In this document: positions 1 to 6,959 of the stretch, piece after piece
How the letters are laid out: every line of letters begins with the position of its first letter
Position numbering within the stretch: position 1 is the stretch's first letter
Assembly (NCBI GenBank): GCA_035294785.1
Contig: DATGKF010000005.1
Location: 1-18,583, forward strand
DNA: 18,583 nt
Reading direction: 5' to 3'
Source: Poindextera sp035294785
GTDB lineage: Bacteria; Pseudomonadota; Alphaproteobacteria; Caulobacterales; Caulobacteraceae
Made by a program: the position numbers and the translations under genes
Notes under the pieces: model-generated
The model's database searches: none
What the model saw: the letters and a program-made list of their open reading frames with translations, nothing else
Told to the model about the DNA's origin: nothing

Positions 1-197
1 GCGGTGACGGCCACCGGCACCTTCTCGACCGAGGCCTCGCGCTTGTTCGCCACGACCAGAACGTCGGCCGAGTTGCCTTGCGGCGCCGGCGCCGCGGCCG
101 CGGCGGCCCCGGTTTGCGCCTGCGCCTGCGTGGCCCAGAGGCCCGCGACCATCGTAACGGCGACGAAGGACGCGCCGCACAGCAATCCATGCTTCAT
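1..197 (-). CDS. TonB-dependent receptor, N-terminal part (runs off the left edge)
   Basis: Only the first 65 codons lie in the window. The ATG at 197-195 is preceded on the minus strand by GGGGAGG with about 10 nt spacing, a strong ribosome binding site that fixes the start. The translation has a signal peptide (MKHGLLCGASFVAVTMVAGL, then WATQAQA), an Ala/Pro-rich linker, and then DVLVVANKREASVEKVPVAV. That last stretch is the typical beginning of the plug domain of alphaproteobacterial TonB-dependent receptors. Family members are outer-membrane beta-barrels that import siderophores, cobalamin or carbohydrates using energy from TonB-ExbBD. The substrate cannot be told because the barrel is outside the window. 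The 194 bp before the next gene contain no other coding sequence that I can support. Confidence 0.85.
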   Translation of the reverse strand, partial: MKHGLLCGASFVAVTMVAGLWATQAQAQTGAAAAAAPAPQGNSADVLVVANKREASVEKVPVAVT

Positions 198-391
198 GAC
201 TAGTTAGCCTCCCCAGGCGAAAGCCGCACCCGCACTGGCGGCGGGATTTAGGCTTGGCGATATGTGACGCGCCGGAAACAGATGTTGCAACGGAAAAATC
301 ACCATCCATTCCGTCGCGTCGGTAAGGGGTTGCCGGCTGCTGCCGGTAAGCAGGGCTGCCTTTGGGGAAATAGCCCAGGCTGCTCCGATAT

Positions 392-952
392 TTAGACCGC
401 CCGCTCGCCGTTCAGCATGCGGCGCATGATCGGGCGCGCGGGGATGCGGCGGGCCACCACCTCGAAACCGAGGCGGGCGAACGTCGAGGCGAAGCCGGTT
501 CCGGTGGCGCTGGGCGAGCGTTCGCGGTCGAACGGATAGGCCTCCAGCGCGGGGGCGCCGGCGCGCCGCGCGGCCTCGACCGCGGCCTCGATCAGCGCCG
601 CCGTGACCCCGGCGCGGCGATATCCCTTGCGCGTGTAGAGGCAGGAGAGGGCCCAGACCGGCAGGTCGTCGACCGGCGCGAGGCGCCAGGCGCGGGCGAG
701 CTCAGGCAGATCGGCGCGCGGGCCGACCTGGCACCAGCCGACCGGCGTTTCGCCGTCGAAGGCGATCAGGCCCGGCGGCGGGCCGGCCTCGACGACGGCG
801 CGCAGGCCGGCGCGGTTCTCCGCCGCGCTGCGGCCGCGATAGTGGCGGCCGATCCGCCAGTACATGCACCAGCAGCCGCGTGCGCCGTCGGGCATCACCT
901 CTTCCAGCGCCGGCCAGAGCGCCGGGGAGAGCGGGCGAACAGTCAGCGGCAC
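392..952 (-). CDS. GNAT family N-acetyltransferase
   Basis: A 186-residue protein of usual GNAT length. It should transfer an acetyl group from acetyl-CoA to an amine on a small molecule or protein; the substrate is unknown. Residues 104-131 (CLYTRKGYRRAGVTAALIEA and following) form the acetyl-CoA pyrophosphate loop and helix (motif A, RxxGxT type). Residues 62-75 (LIAFDGETPVGW) are the preceding beta hairpin, and FARLGFEVVARR near 158-169 is the usual C-terminal strand. The Cys/Trp-rich segment GCWCMYWR (26-33) is seen in a GNAT subgroup of unknown function. The open frame continues upstream, but I choose GTG at 952 because GAGGAGA lies 9 nt before it and the residues before it overlap the divergent promoter. 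It is divergent from the MarR gene at 1077, which suggests shared control. Confidence 0.8.
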   Translation of the reverse strand: MPLTVRPLSPALWPALEEVMPDGARGCWCMYWRIGRHYRGRSAAENRAGLRAVVEAGPPPGLIAFDGETPVGWCQVGPRADLPELARAWRLAPVDDLPVWALSCLYTRKGYRRAGVTAALIEAAVEAARRAGAPALEAYPFDRERSPSATGTGFASTFARLGFEVVARRIPARPIMRRMLNGERAV

Positions 953-1034
953 AAGAGGGCGTCTCCTCAGGCGCGAGGCGCCGAGCGTCGCGCAAAGGCC
1001 AGCGGGCGGCAACCGCGGCCGCTTGCGTGAAACT

Positions 1035-1056
1035 CCGTTATAAGTTACGTAATCGG
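1035..1056. promoter_or_regulatory. Candidate MarR operator in the divergent GNAT/marR promoter
   Basis: This AT-rich stretch stands out in the GC-rich intergenic region. It has the form CCGTTA...TAATCGG (imperfect dyad) and contains the perfect palindrome TTACGTAA at 1045-1052. It sits between the start of the GNAT gene (952) and the marR start (1077), where MarR-family repressors usually bind to control themselves and a divergent target. Assignment to MarR is inferred from position. Confidence 0.35.
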
Positions 1057-1076
1057 TGACGGAAGGAGGGCCGTGG

Positions 1077-1568
1077 ATGGCCGACTTCGTGGAATCGCTG
1101 GGCCTGCCGCTCTTCGCCCACCGGCTGCGGCGGCTGTCGGAGTTGCTGGTCGAGGCCTGCGGCGCCTGGCTGCCGGAGGCCGGCGTCACCGCGCCGCCGA
1201 AGGCCGGCTCGACGCTGCTGCTGCTCGCCGCCGCCGGCCCGCTCACGGTCACCGAAATCGCCACGGGCCTCAGGCTCACCCACCCGCTGATCGTCAAGCT
1301 CACGCGTGAGCTCGAGGGGCTCGGCCTCGTCAGCGTCGTGCAGGACCCGGAGGACGGGCGCCGCCGACCGGTGTCGCTGACGCCAGCGGGACGCCGCCAG
1401 GCCGACCGCCTGGCCGAGGTCAACCGCGCCCTGGCCGCCGCCTACGGCGACCTCTTCACCGAGGCCGGCGTCGATGCTCTCGCCGCCATCGAACGCCTCG
1501 AGGCCGCCCTCGCGCGCTGCGACTTCGGCGCGCGGTTGGCCGCGCTCGCCCCGCAACCCGCCGAATAG
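1077..1568 (+). CDS. MarR family transcriptional regulator
   Basis: A 163-residue winged helix-turn-helix regulator, the usual length for MarR proteins, which act as dimers and are often released from DNA by small ligands. Residues about 43-105 form the wHTH: LTVTEIATGLRLTHPLIVKL is the HTH and DPEDGRRRPVSLTPAGR is the signature wing. The N- and C-terminal helices (10-30 and 118-150) would form the dimer interface. A GTG at 1056 is in frame, but GGAAGGAGGG at 1061-1070 places the ribosome binding site just before ATG 1077, so that start is preferred. The aspartic protease gene follows after 9 nt on the same strand, indicating an operon. The divergent GNAT gene is a likely target. Confidence 0.85.
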   Translation: MADFVESLGLPLFAHRLRRLSELLVEACGAWLPEAGVTAPPKAGSTLLLLAAAGPLTVTEIATGLRLTHPLIVKLTRELEGLGLVSVVQDPEDGRRRPVSLTPAGRRQADRLAEVNRALAAAYGDLFTEAGVDALAAIERLEAALARCDFGARLAALAPQPAE

Positions 1569-1577
1569 GAGCCGCCC

Positions 1578-2474
1578 ATGCGCCGCCGCACCCTGATCCT
1601 CGCAACCGCCGCCGCGCTGGCTGCGCCGCTCACCGCCTTCGCCACCCGCGACCATCACGTGCGCCCGAGCTTCCCGGCGCCGAAGGTTTCGGGCGCGCCC
1701 GGGCAGACGGCGATGCTGTTCGCCGGCGTCATGCCGGTCGTGGCGGCCACGATCGACGGGAAGGGCCCGTTCAAGCTCGCCATCGACACCGGCTCGCCCG
1801 GCTATCTCAGCCTGAACGCGCCCATCGCCCAGGCGCTTGGCCTGAAGGTCTCGGGCAAGGCGATCCAGGTCGATCCCTCCGGCCGCAACCCGGTGACGAT
1901 GGACCGCTACAAGCTGGATGCGCTGGCGATGGCCGGGCTGACGTTCCACGACCTCGAGGTCGAGGGCATGCCGGCGATCGGTGGGAAGGCGCCGCCTTTC
2001 GACGGCATTCTCGGCATGAACCTGTTCGACGCCCACACGCTCGTGCTCGACTTCAAGGGCAAGGTGGTGGGCGTCAGCACCGCGCGCCTGCCGGCCGCCG
2101 ACGGCGCGGCCGTGATCGCCTATCCGCCCGGCCCGCTGATCCAGCTGCCGGTCGCGATCGGCGGAACGACGCTGCAGGCCCATCTCGACACCGGCCAACA
2201 GATCGCCGGGCTGATGGTCCCGACGACCGCGCTGCCGCGCCTCGCGGTGCACGGCGAACCGCGCAGGCTGGGCGTCGCGCACACCGTCAGCGAGGCCTAC
2301 GACCTCTTCGCCGTCGGCATCGACGCGGCGGTGAAGGTGGGCGCAACGCCGCTGCCGGTGACGGAGGTCGCCTACCCGACGGTCGTGCCGGTCGCCAACA
2401 TCGGCGCCCGCGCGCTCGCCGGCATGACCGTCGCCATCGATCGCCCCTCGCGCACGGTTCGCCTCCAGGCCTAA
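1578..2474 (+). CDS. Secreted two-lobed retropepsin-like aspartic protease
   Basis: A 298-residue protein with an N-terminal signal peptide (MRRRTLILATAAALAAPLTA, cleavage near AFA). Two retropepsin-like lobes are visible. Lobe 1 has the catalytic motif D70-T-G-S and the closing strand motif ILGMNLFDAHTLVLDF (about 144-159). Lobe 2 has D204-T-G-Q and the matching NIGARALAGMTVAI (about 274-287). Bilobed aspartic proteases use one Asp from each lobe to activate water, and both are present here. Lobe 2 lacks the usual Ser/Thr/Ala after DTG. The product is expected in the periplasm, perhaps processing or binding peptides; no substrate is known. A ribosome binding site (AGGAG) lies 7 nt upstream of the ATG. 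It is probably co-transcribed with marR, 9 nt upstream. Confidence 0.8.
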   Translation: MRRRTLILATAAALAAPLTAFATRDHHVRPSFPAPKVSGAPGQTAMLFAGVMPVVAATIDGKGPFKLAIDTGSPGYLSLNAPIAQALGLKVSGKAIQVDPSGRNPVTMDRYKLDALAMAGLTFHDLEVEGMPAIGGKAPPFDGILGMNLFDAHTLVLDFKGKVVGVSTARLPAADGAAVIAYPPGPLIQLPVAIGGTTLQAHLDTGQQIAGLMVPTTALPRLAVHGEPRRLGVAHTVSEAYDLFAVGIDAAVKVGATPLPVTEVAYPTVVPVANIGARALAGMTVAIDRPSRTVRLQA

Positions 2475-2521
2475 GCTTGCCCGGGTAGCGGCCGCAGGGG
2501 CCGTCGGTCGGGGGCGCGCGG

Positions 2522-3052
2522 TTGTTCCACGCCTGGGAGAACTTCTATTTCCTGGTCGGCTCGGCGGCGGCGGGCCTGATCGGCCTGCTGTTCGTGGTCG
2601 TCACGCTCACCTCGAACGTCGATCGCACCGCCGCGCTGCGCGGCTCGCGCCTCTACATGATGCCGACCGTCTTCCACTTCGCCATCGTGCTGACCGTCAG
2701 CGCCGTCGCGGTGGCGCCCGGCGTCACGCCGGCGCTGAGCGCGATCGTGCTCGGCCTGCTGGCGCTGGCCGGCGTGGCGAACGGCGTCGTGACCTGCGTC
2801 GGGATTCGCCGCGGCGTGACCGGCGCCAGCGAGCCGCGTCACTGGAGCGACATCTGGTTCTATGGCGTGGCGGCGCCCGTCGTCGACCTCGGCCTGCTCG
2901 TCGCCGCGGTGGGGCTCTGGCGCGAGGCGGCATGGGCGGTCAGCGCCGTCGCCGTCCTTCTGCTCGTCCAGCTCATTCTCGGCATCCGCAACGCCTGGGA
3001 CCTGGTCACCTTTCTGGCGCCCGGTCGCAGCGGACCCGGCAGCGCGCCTTAG
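2522..3052 (+). CDS. Five-helix integral membrane protein, function unknown
   Basis: The 176-residue product has five hydrophobic segments at about residues 8-28, 46-68, 70-95, 110-133 and 137-163, with the charged tail GRSGPGSAP. It begins WENFYFLVGSAAAGLIGLLF and ends its last helix with LILGIRNAWDLVTFL, a pattern seen in uncharacterised membrane proteins of Rhizobiales and Caulobacterales. I recognise no catalytic or transport motif. The only in-frame start after the upstream TAG (2486-2488) is TTG at 2522, with a weak G-rich ribosome binding site, so translation may be low. The stop TAG at 3050-3052 overlaps the stop of the convergent small gene on the minus strand. Confidence 0.7.
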   Translation: MFHAWENFYFLVGSAAAGLIGLLFVVVTLTSNVDRTAALRGSRLYMMPTVFHFAIVLTVSAVAVAPGVTPALSAIVLGLLALAGVANGVVTCVGIRRGVTGASEPRHWSDIWFYGVAAPVVDLGLLVAAVGLWREAAWAVSAVAVLLLVQLILGIRNAWDLVTFLAPGRSGPGSAP

Positions 3053-3204
3053 CGGGTGTCGTCCGCCGGCGTTTTCGCTGGCGCGGCGTCTTCGCTGTCC
3101 AGGAACACATGCCGCTCGGTGATCGCGTCCGGATCGACCCAGCCTTGGGCTTTTCGCTTGTCCAGCGGCGGGGGTGTCACGGCGTCGGCTGATGCGGGTC
3201 TCAT
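3049..3204 (-). CDS. Small 51-residue protein, function unknown
   Basis: A short minus-strand gene within a longer open frame. The start at ATG 3204 is supported by GATGGAGG 7 nt upstream, one of the best ribosome binding sites in the window. The product is soluble and polar, with a conserved-looking core GWVDPDAITERHVFLDSED (21-39) between Pro-rich and Ala/Pro/Asp-rich ends. It has no signal peptide and no known motif. It is convergent with the membrane-protein gene and shares 3 nt with it at the stops. It is divergent from the MazG-like gene at 3350, with about 145 bp between them. I do not recognise the family. Confidence 0.55.
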   Translation of the reverse strand: MRPASADAVTPPPLDKRKAQGWVDPDAITERHVFLDSEDAAPAKTPADDTR

Positions 3205-3349
3205 GCTGCGGCCTCCATCTTCCCTGGTGGAGCGGCCAGCTTGGCCGTCGGTTCCGTGGCGCCCCGACGATTCCGTCCGAAGCGCCCAAAAGGCCCCGCC
3301 CCGACTCGGGCTATGCAGCGTGCACGGCGAAGAGAGGGAGCAAGCGCCC

Positions 3350-3772
3350 ATGGCCATCGACCGCGCCTTCGAGGATGTCCGCGCCTTCCACCTCGCGTTC
3401 GGCGCGCCCGCGCCCGACGGCCCGGGGCCGCTCGAGCGCGAGCGGGTGCTCGCCCGAGCGGCCTGGATCGAGGAGGAGGTGCAGGAGCTGCGCGAGGCGA
3501 CGACCATCGCCGACCAGGCCGACGCCTTCATCGACGTCATCTATTTCGCCGTCGGCGGCCTGGTGAACATGGGCATCCGCCCGGGGCCGCTCTGGGACAT
3601 CGTGCAGGCCGCCAACATGGCCAAGCTCTGGCCGGACGGGCGTCCGCGCTATCGTGACGGCGACGGCAAGGTGATCAAGCCGCTCGGCTGGGAGGATCCC
3701 GGGCCGAAGCTGGCCGCCGAAATCGAGCGCCAGATCGCCGCGGCCGAAGGGCCGGTCGCCCGCCGCGCATAG
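3350..3772 (+). CDS. MazG/HisE-like nucleotide pyrophosphohydrolase
   Basis: A 140-residue all-alpha NTP pyrophosphohydrolase. The metal-binding motif is E41-E-E-x-x-E46 (WIEEEVQEL), followed by DAFIDVIYF (D58, D62) on the next helix. This matches the ExxE...(E/D)xxD pattern of MazG, HisE and dUTPase-like enzymes. The tail AANMAKLWPDGRPRYRDGDG and KPLGWEDP is typical of the stand-alone PRA-PH-like subgroup. Such enzymes cleave NTPs or similar nucleotides to the monophosphate and pyrophosphate, often as house-cleaning. There is no histidine operon nearby, so a role as HisE is not supported. The open frame extends upstream to 3056, but ATG 3350 has AGAGAGGGAG 9 nt before it and the protein family begins there. 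Confidence 0.8.
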   Translation: MAIDRAFEDVRAFHLAFGAPAPDGPGPLERERVLARAAWIEEEVQELREATTIADQADAFIDVIYFAVGGLVNMGIRPGPLWDIVQAANMAKLWPDGRPRYRDGDGKVIKPLGWEDPGPKLAAEIERQIAAAEGPVARRA

Positions 3773-3824
3773 AGATTGTCCTCGATCGGGCGAGCGATAT
3801 CAAAGACTCGGCGCATCTCCACCT

Positions 3825-3946
3825 CCGCTCATCCCCGCAGCGGGGACCCAGGCTTTTTGGTGTTGTTGCTCGACCGGCCACGTTTCGGCGGTTCAGATCC
3901 AGAAGCAAAAAACACCTGGGTCCCCGCTTTCGCGGGGATGAGCGGG
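3825..3946. repeat. 122 bp palindromic intergenic repeat (family R1)
   Basis: Inverted arms at 3825-3857 and 3908-3946 match closely: CCGCTCATCCCCGC-GCGGGGACCCAGG on the left and its complement CCTGGGTCCCCGC-GCGGGGATGAGCGGG on the right. T-rich and A-rich inner edges (CTTTTT and AAAAAA) flank a 50 bp centre. Each arm is itself a small hairpin. The same arms bound the element at 11401-11604. It is an interspersed REP/MITE-like element with no coding capacity, lying between the pyrophosphohydrolase gene and the gene at 4027; it may also end transcription. Confidence 0.8.
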
Positions 3947-4026
3947 TAAGGGCCTGAAGCGGCGGCGGTGGCGTGGCCGTCGATAGAGGGCTAGCGTCCG
4001 CGTCTCGCTCGGGGGAGGGCGAAACG

Positions 4027-4695
4027 ATGGCTGACGAGGACGTCGAAGTCTGGTCGGACGGAACCCAGCAAAGGCTGCCGGGCGCGGCGCCGCCGCCGGG
4101 CTCCGCCCCGCCGCCAGCCTACGCGCGACCGGCCGGCGGCCTGCCGGTGTGGGCCATGGTCGCGGGGGGCCTGGTGCTTCTCGCGCTGGTCGGCGTGCTG
4201 GCCGTGGTGCTCATGCGCAACACGGGCGGGAAGACCCGGCCGGCGCAGGTCGCCTCATCGGCCGCGTCCGCCGCCGCCAGCGCCGGGCCCGCCGCCGCCG
4301 GCCCGCCGATGACCCTTCAGGCCGCGGCCGCCCAATTCGGCCTGAGCGGCGTCTGGGCCGTCGACTGCAGCCAGGCCGTCTCGGAAAACAACAGCTACGA
4401 AACCATCGCCGCGGCGTCGGACGGGACGCTCAGCGACGTCATCGCCAGCGGGCCGACCATCGTCGACAACAAGTACCGCTGGGACTCAGGTCACCTGATC
4501 GGCAGCGACCAGATCGCGCTCGACGGCGTCTTCGTCAACGACGGGTCGGCGATGCACGTCGTCATCCAGCGGGCCGGGGACGGCCGCACGCACGTCCTCT
4601 CGGCGATCGACGGCGCGGGCAAGCAGCAGGTCGTCAACGGCGCTTTCCCTGGCGGCGGCGCGCCGCCCTGGCAGACGAAATGCTCCAGCGGCTGA
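4027..4695 (+). CDS. Single-pass membrane protein with Cys-paired C-terminal domain, unknown function
   Basis: A 222-residue protein with an acidic, Pro-rich N-terminal tail (1-37), one transmembrane helix at about 39-63 (LPVWAMVAGGLVLLALVGVL), an Ala-rich linker (72-105) and a C-terminal domain beginning FGLSGVWAVDCS. The domain contains two cysteines (C115 and C219 near WQTKCSSG), which could form a disulfide if it is periplasmic. I have a general impression of similar 'WAVDCS ... KCS' domains in alphaproteobacterial proteins, but I can name no function. A GTG at 3973 is in frame, but ATG 4027 has GGGGGAGGG about 8 nt upstream and is preferred. It stands alone on the plus strand after the R1 repeat. 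Confidence 0.7.
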   Translation: MADEDVEVWSDGTQQRLPGAAPPPGSAPPPAYARPAGGLPVWAMVAGGLVLLALVGVLAVVLMRNTGGKTRPAQVASSAASAAASAGPAAAGPPMTLQAAAAQFGLSGVWAVDCSQAVSENNSYETIAAASDGTLSDVIASGPTIVDNKYRWDSGHLIGSDQIALDGVFVNDGSAMHVVIQRAGDGRTHVLSAIDGAGKQQVVNGAFPGGGAPPWQTKCSSG

Positions 4696-4897
4696 CGGGC
4701 GTGCGCTAGCCCTACGCCGCCCCGGCCACGCTTGATGAACGGGCGACAACGCGCGGCTCCGGTTCCGTTCAGCGGGGCGGGCGCATTGTCCGCGGCATGA
4801 CGTGATGGAGGAGCGAAGGAACGCTCTTTCGACAGCGCCAGGGCGGGCGGCCCAATCGGGGGCTCACACGGTCCGCCAGACACGAAAGACGAAGGAC

Positions 4898-5266
4898 GTG
4901 AAAAAGATTCTGATGACCGCGGTCGCCGGCCTCTCGCTGGTCGCCGCCCCGCTCGCCGCCACCGCAGCGCCGTATCACGGCTCGCACGGTTTCAGCGGCG
5001 ACTATCGTCGCGGCGACAACGGTCGCGACAACGGCGCGGGCGTCGCCATCGCCGCCGGCGTGTTCGGGCTGATCCTCGGCGCGGCGCTGGCGAACTCGGC
5101 CGACAACCACCAGGCCTACGAACAGCGCGGCGACTACGGCCGCTACCAGCAGGCCGACTACGGCTACCAGGGGGCCGACTACGGCCAACGCTGCGCCTGG
5201 GTCGCCCACCCCTACACCAACGGCTGGGGCCAGACCCAGTACCAGGAAGTCTGGACCTGCCGCTAA
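4898..5266 (+). CDS. Small secreted Tyr/Gly-rich protein, unknown function
   Basis: The 122-residue product has a signal peptide (residues 1-24, KKILMTAVAGLSLVAAPLA, cleaved near ATA-AP). A Gly/Asp/Arg-rich stretch follows, then a hydrophobic segment GAGVAIAAGVFGLILGAAL (about 46-64), which could be a glycine-zipper-like membrane segment. After this come short Tyr-rich repeats (GDYGRYQQ, ADYGYQG, ADYGQ) and a C-terminal part with two cysteines (QRCAWVAHPY ... EVWTCR). The start is uncertain. GTG 4898 gives a normal signal peptide but has only a close AAGGA; an upstream ATG at 4802 would add 32 non-hydrophobic residues and is unlikely. ATG 4913 would give a shorter signal peptide. Likely envelope-located. 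Confidence 0.65.
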   Translation: MKKILMTAVAGLSLVAAPLAATAAPYHGSHGFSGDYRRGDNGRDNGAGVAIAAGVFGLILGAALANSADNHQAYEQRGDYGRYQQADYGYQGADYGQRCAWVAHPYTNGWGQTQYQEVWTCR

Positions 5267-5276
5267 CGCGCTAAAG

Positions 5277-5312
5277 CCCCTTCCCCCTCGCGGGGAAGGG
5301 GTTCCGCTTTTT
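5277..5312 (+). terminator. Hairpin with T-run after the secreted-protein gene
   Basis: A perfect 10 bp stem (CCCCTTCCCC at 5277-5286, GGGGAAGGGG at 5292-5301) with a 5 nt loop begins 10 nt after the stop of the gene at 4898-5266, and TTTTT follows at 5308-5312. It serves well as a Rho-independent terminator, although the T-run is 6 nt beyond the stem. The sequence also belongs to the common CCCCTTCCCC/GGGGAAGGGG class of alphaproteobacterial intergenic repeats. Confidence 0.55.
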
Positions 5313-5397
5313 GACCGCCAAGTTCGCCAAGGACGCCAAGGGTGCGCCATGCAGACCTCGGACTCCTTGGCGGGCTTGGCGTTCTTGGCGGTCAAAT
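5309..5397. repeat. Palindromic 'CGCCAAG' repeat (family R2)
   Basis: The left arm TTGACCGCCAAG TTCGCCAAG GACGCCAAG and the right arm CTTGGCG GGCTTGGCG TTCTTGGCGGTCAA are inverted complements around a 25 bp centre that includes CGGACTCCTTGG. Each arm is built of about 9 bp units ending in CGCCAAG. A second copy, in inverted orientation and sharing the CGGACTCCTTGGCG core, is nested in the repeat at 11401-11604. No protein is encoded here. Confidence 0.75.
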
Positions 5398-5400
5398 GAC

Positions 5401-5450
5401 CAGGTCCCGCTTTGGCTTCGCCTCTGCTTCGCAGTCGCGGGGGTGAGCGG
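5401..5450. repeat. Degenerate R1-like half element
   Basis: CAGGTCCCGCTTTGGCTTCG ... GTCGCGGGGGTGAGCGG resembles the right arm of R1 (CTGGGTCCCCGC ... CGCGGGGATGAGCGG) with an enlarged, imperfect hairpin loop. It follows directly after the R2 element. Assignment is by eye. Confidence 0.4.
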
Positions 5451-5470
5451 TATTGTTAGGGCCGCCGCGC

Positions 5471-6160
5471 CTAATCCTCGAAGCCGACGAAGACGACGGC
5501 GTCGTCGACGGGTTTGCGCCGTGAGACGACGGCGTTGGCGGGGAAGGCGTCGTCGGGCCAGCCCATGGCGACGCAGATCATGATCACCTGATCCTCGGCG
5601 ATTCCCGCGTGCTCGCGCACCACCGGCGACTGCATGATCCCCTGGCTGTTGACCACGCACCCTAAGCCCCGCGACCAGGCGGCGTTGACCAGGGCGTTGG
5701 TCACCGCGCCGCAGTCGAAGGGGCCGATGTCGCCGCCGTGGATCGAGCGGTCGTAGGTCACCACAACCGAAACCGGCGCGTCGAACTGGCGAAAGCCGCG
5801 CAGCACCCAGCCCTGCCGCCCCTCTTTGTCCTCGCGCGCGATGCCCATGGCGCCGAACAGCTGCTTGGCGATCTCGATCTGCCGCTCGCGGTGTTCGCCG
5901 GCGTAGGCGCCGTGGCCGCGGAACTCGCGTGAGTCCGGCACGCCGGCGAGGTTGCGCTCGGTGTTGCCCGCGCGGATGCGGTCGAGCGGGGCGCCGGAGA
6001 CGACGTAGAAGTTCCACGGCTGGGTGTTGAGCGAGGAGGGCGCGCGCATGGCCATCTCGATGACCTCGCGGATCAGCGCCTTCGGCACCGGCTTTCGCTG
6101 GTAGCCACGGATGCTGCGTCGGCCGAGGACGACGTCGTCGTAGGACGGCGATGAACTCAC
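5471..6160 (-). CDS. Nitroreductase family FMN-dependent oxidoreductase
   Basis: A 229-residue protein of normal nitroreductase length. The FMN-binding N-terminal signature RRSIRGYQRKPVP (14-26) is followed by MRAPSSLNTQPWNFYVVSG (38-56), the usual second flavin-contact segment. AAWSRGLGCVVNSQGIM lies at the dimer interface, and VIMICVAMGWPD is the characteristic C-terminal 'GYP/GWP' strand. Family members are homodimers that reduce nitro groups, quinones or similar substrates with NAD(P)H. The true substrate is unknown. The start is GTG at 6160, with AAGGAAGA about 9 nt upstream. It lies 75 bp downstream of the DUF899 gene on the same strand, with a strong hairpin between, so co-transcription is uncertain. 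Confidence 0.88.
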   Translation of the reverse strand: MSSSPSYDDVVLGRRSIRGYQRKPVPKALIREVIEMAMRAPSSLNTQPWNFYVVSGAPLDRIRAGNTERNLAGVPDSREFRGHGAYAGEHRERQIEIAKQLFGAMGIAREDKEGRQGWVLRGFRQFDAPVSVVVTYDRSIHGGDIGPFDCGAVTNALVNAAWSRGLGCVVNSQGIMQSPVVREHAGIAEDQVIMICVAMGWPDDAFPANAVVSRRKPVDDAVVFVGFED

Positions 6161-6178
6161 GGGGGGCGTCTTCCTTGA

Positions 6179-6207
6179 GGCAAACGGCGCGAAGCGCCGC
6201 GTTTGCC
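6179..6207 (-). terminator. GC-rich hairpin between DUF899 and nitroreductase genes
   Basis: GGCAAACGGCGC pairs with GCGCCGCGTTTGCC, a long stem with a 2 nt bulge and a GAA loop, 29 nt after the DUF899 stop on the minus strand. No T-run follows, so it may be a weak terminator, an mRNA-processing or stability element, or both. Confidence 0.4.
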
Positions 6208-6235
6208 CGAAATCCGCGCCTCGCTCCAGCCCCGC

Positions 6236-6943
6236 TTAGGCCGGCGCGTACTCGTCGCGGCGCCTGGGCCACTTGGGATAGGCGGCGTTGTTGCGGCCCT
6301 CAGGCGTCAGGTCGAGGTAGTGATTGGTGGTGAGGAGGGCGTCGAGGCCGCGGGCGTAGGTCGAATAGGTGTGGAAAATCTCGCCGTCGGGGCCGCGCCG
6401 GAAGACGCTTATCCCCGGGAACTCCTGGCCCGGGTCGCCGCCGTCGATGCTGATCGGACCATAGTTGTAGTCGACGCGGCCGGAGGCGACCTCGCCGGCG
6501 CCGAACGAGACGTTGAAATCGAAGTTGAAGTCCGACCCGAGCGACGAGACCCAGGTGAACCGCCAGCCCATCCGCGCCTTGTAGGCGTCGATCTTGGCGA
6601 GCGGGGCGCGGGAGACGGCGAGGATGGTCGTGTCGTGTTGAGCGAGGTGCGGCGCCGGCCCGTCAATATGCTCGGCCTGGAACGAGCAGCCGGGGCAGGC
6701 CGCCTCCCAGTCCGGCCCGTACATCAGGTGGTGCACGATCAGCTGGGCCTTGCCGTCGAAGAGCTCGGCCAGGGTCCTCGGCCCGTCGCCTGTGTCGAAC
6801 GTGTAGCTCTTCTCGACTTTCACCCAGGGCAGCGCCCGCCGCTCGGCGGCCAGCTTGTCGCCCTCGCGCATGTGGGCCTTCTCCTTCACGAGCAGGTCGA
6901 TGCGGGCCTTGGTCCATTCATCCTGGGAAACGACGGGGTGCAT
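6236..6943 (-). CDS. DUF899 family thioredoxin-like protein
   Basis: The 235-residue product has the hallmarks of the DUF899 family: ALPWVKVEKSYTFDTGDG (37-54), LIVHHLMYGPDWEAACPGCS (68-87), FTWVSSLGSDFNFDFNVSF in the middle, and IFHTYSTYARGLD with NHYLDLTPEGR near the C-terminus. The C83-P-G-C86 motif at the end of the first strand corresponds to the thioredoxin active-site CxxC, so a disulfide or peroxide redox role is plausible; no reaction has been firmly established for the family as far as I know. ATG 6943 has GAGAG 6-7 nt upstream. The gene lies between an alpha/beta hydrolase gene (36 bp upstream) and a nitroreductase gene. A perfect palindrome before its start suggests that it has its own regulation. 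Confidence 0.88.
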   Translation of the reverse strand: MHPVVSQDEWTKARIDLLVKEKAHMREGDKLAAERRALPWVKVEKSYTFDTGDGPRTLAELFDGKAQLIVHHLMYGPDWEAACPGCSFQAEHIDGPAPHLAQHDTTILAVSRAPLAKIDAYKARMGWRFTWVSSLGSDFNFDFNVSFGAGEVASGRVDYNYGPISIDGGDPGQEFPGISVFRRGPDGEIFHTYSTYARGLDALLTTNHYLDLTPEGRNNAAYPKWPRRRDEYAPA

Positions 6944-6959
6944 GGGGATCTCTCATACC

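Noticed and set aside
1038..2282. 414-codon open frame on the minus strand opposite marR and the protease
   Set aside because: Arg/Gly/Asp/His-rich composition with no domain; it is the mirror of two real genes with clear domains and good ribosome binding sites.
3825..3946. Repeats with GGGGACCCAGG as a possible CRISPR array
   Set aside because: Only two inverted arms per site, no regular spacing, no cas genes.
4802..4897. ATG at 4802 as the start of the secreted protein
   Set aside because: It would put 32 polar residues before a normal signal peptide; GTG 4898 or ATG 4913 fits better.
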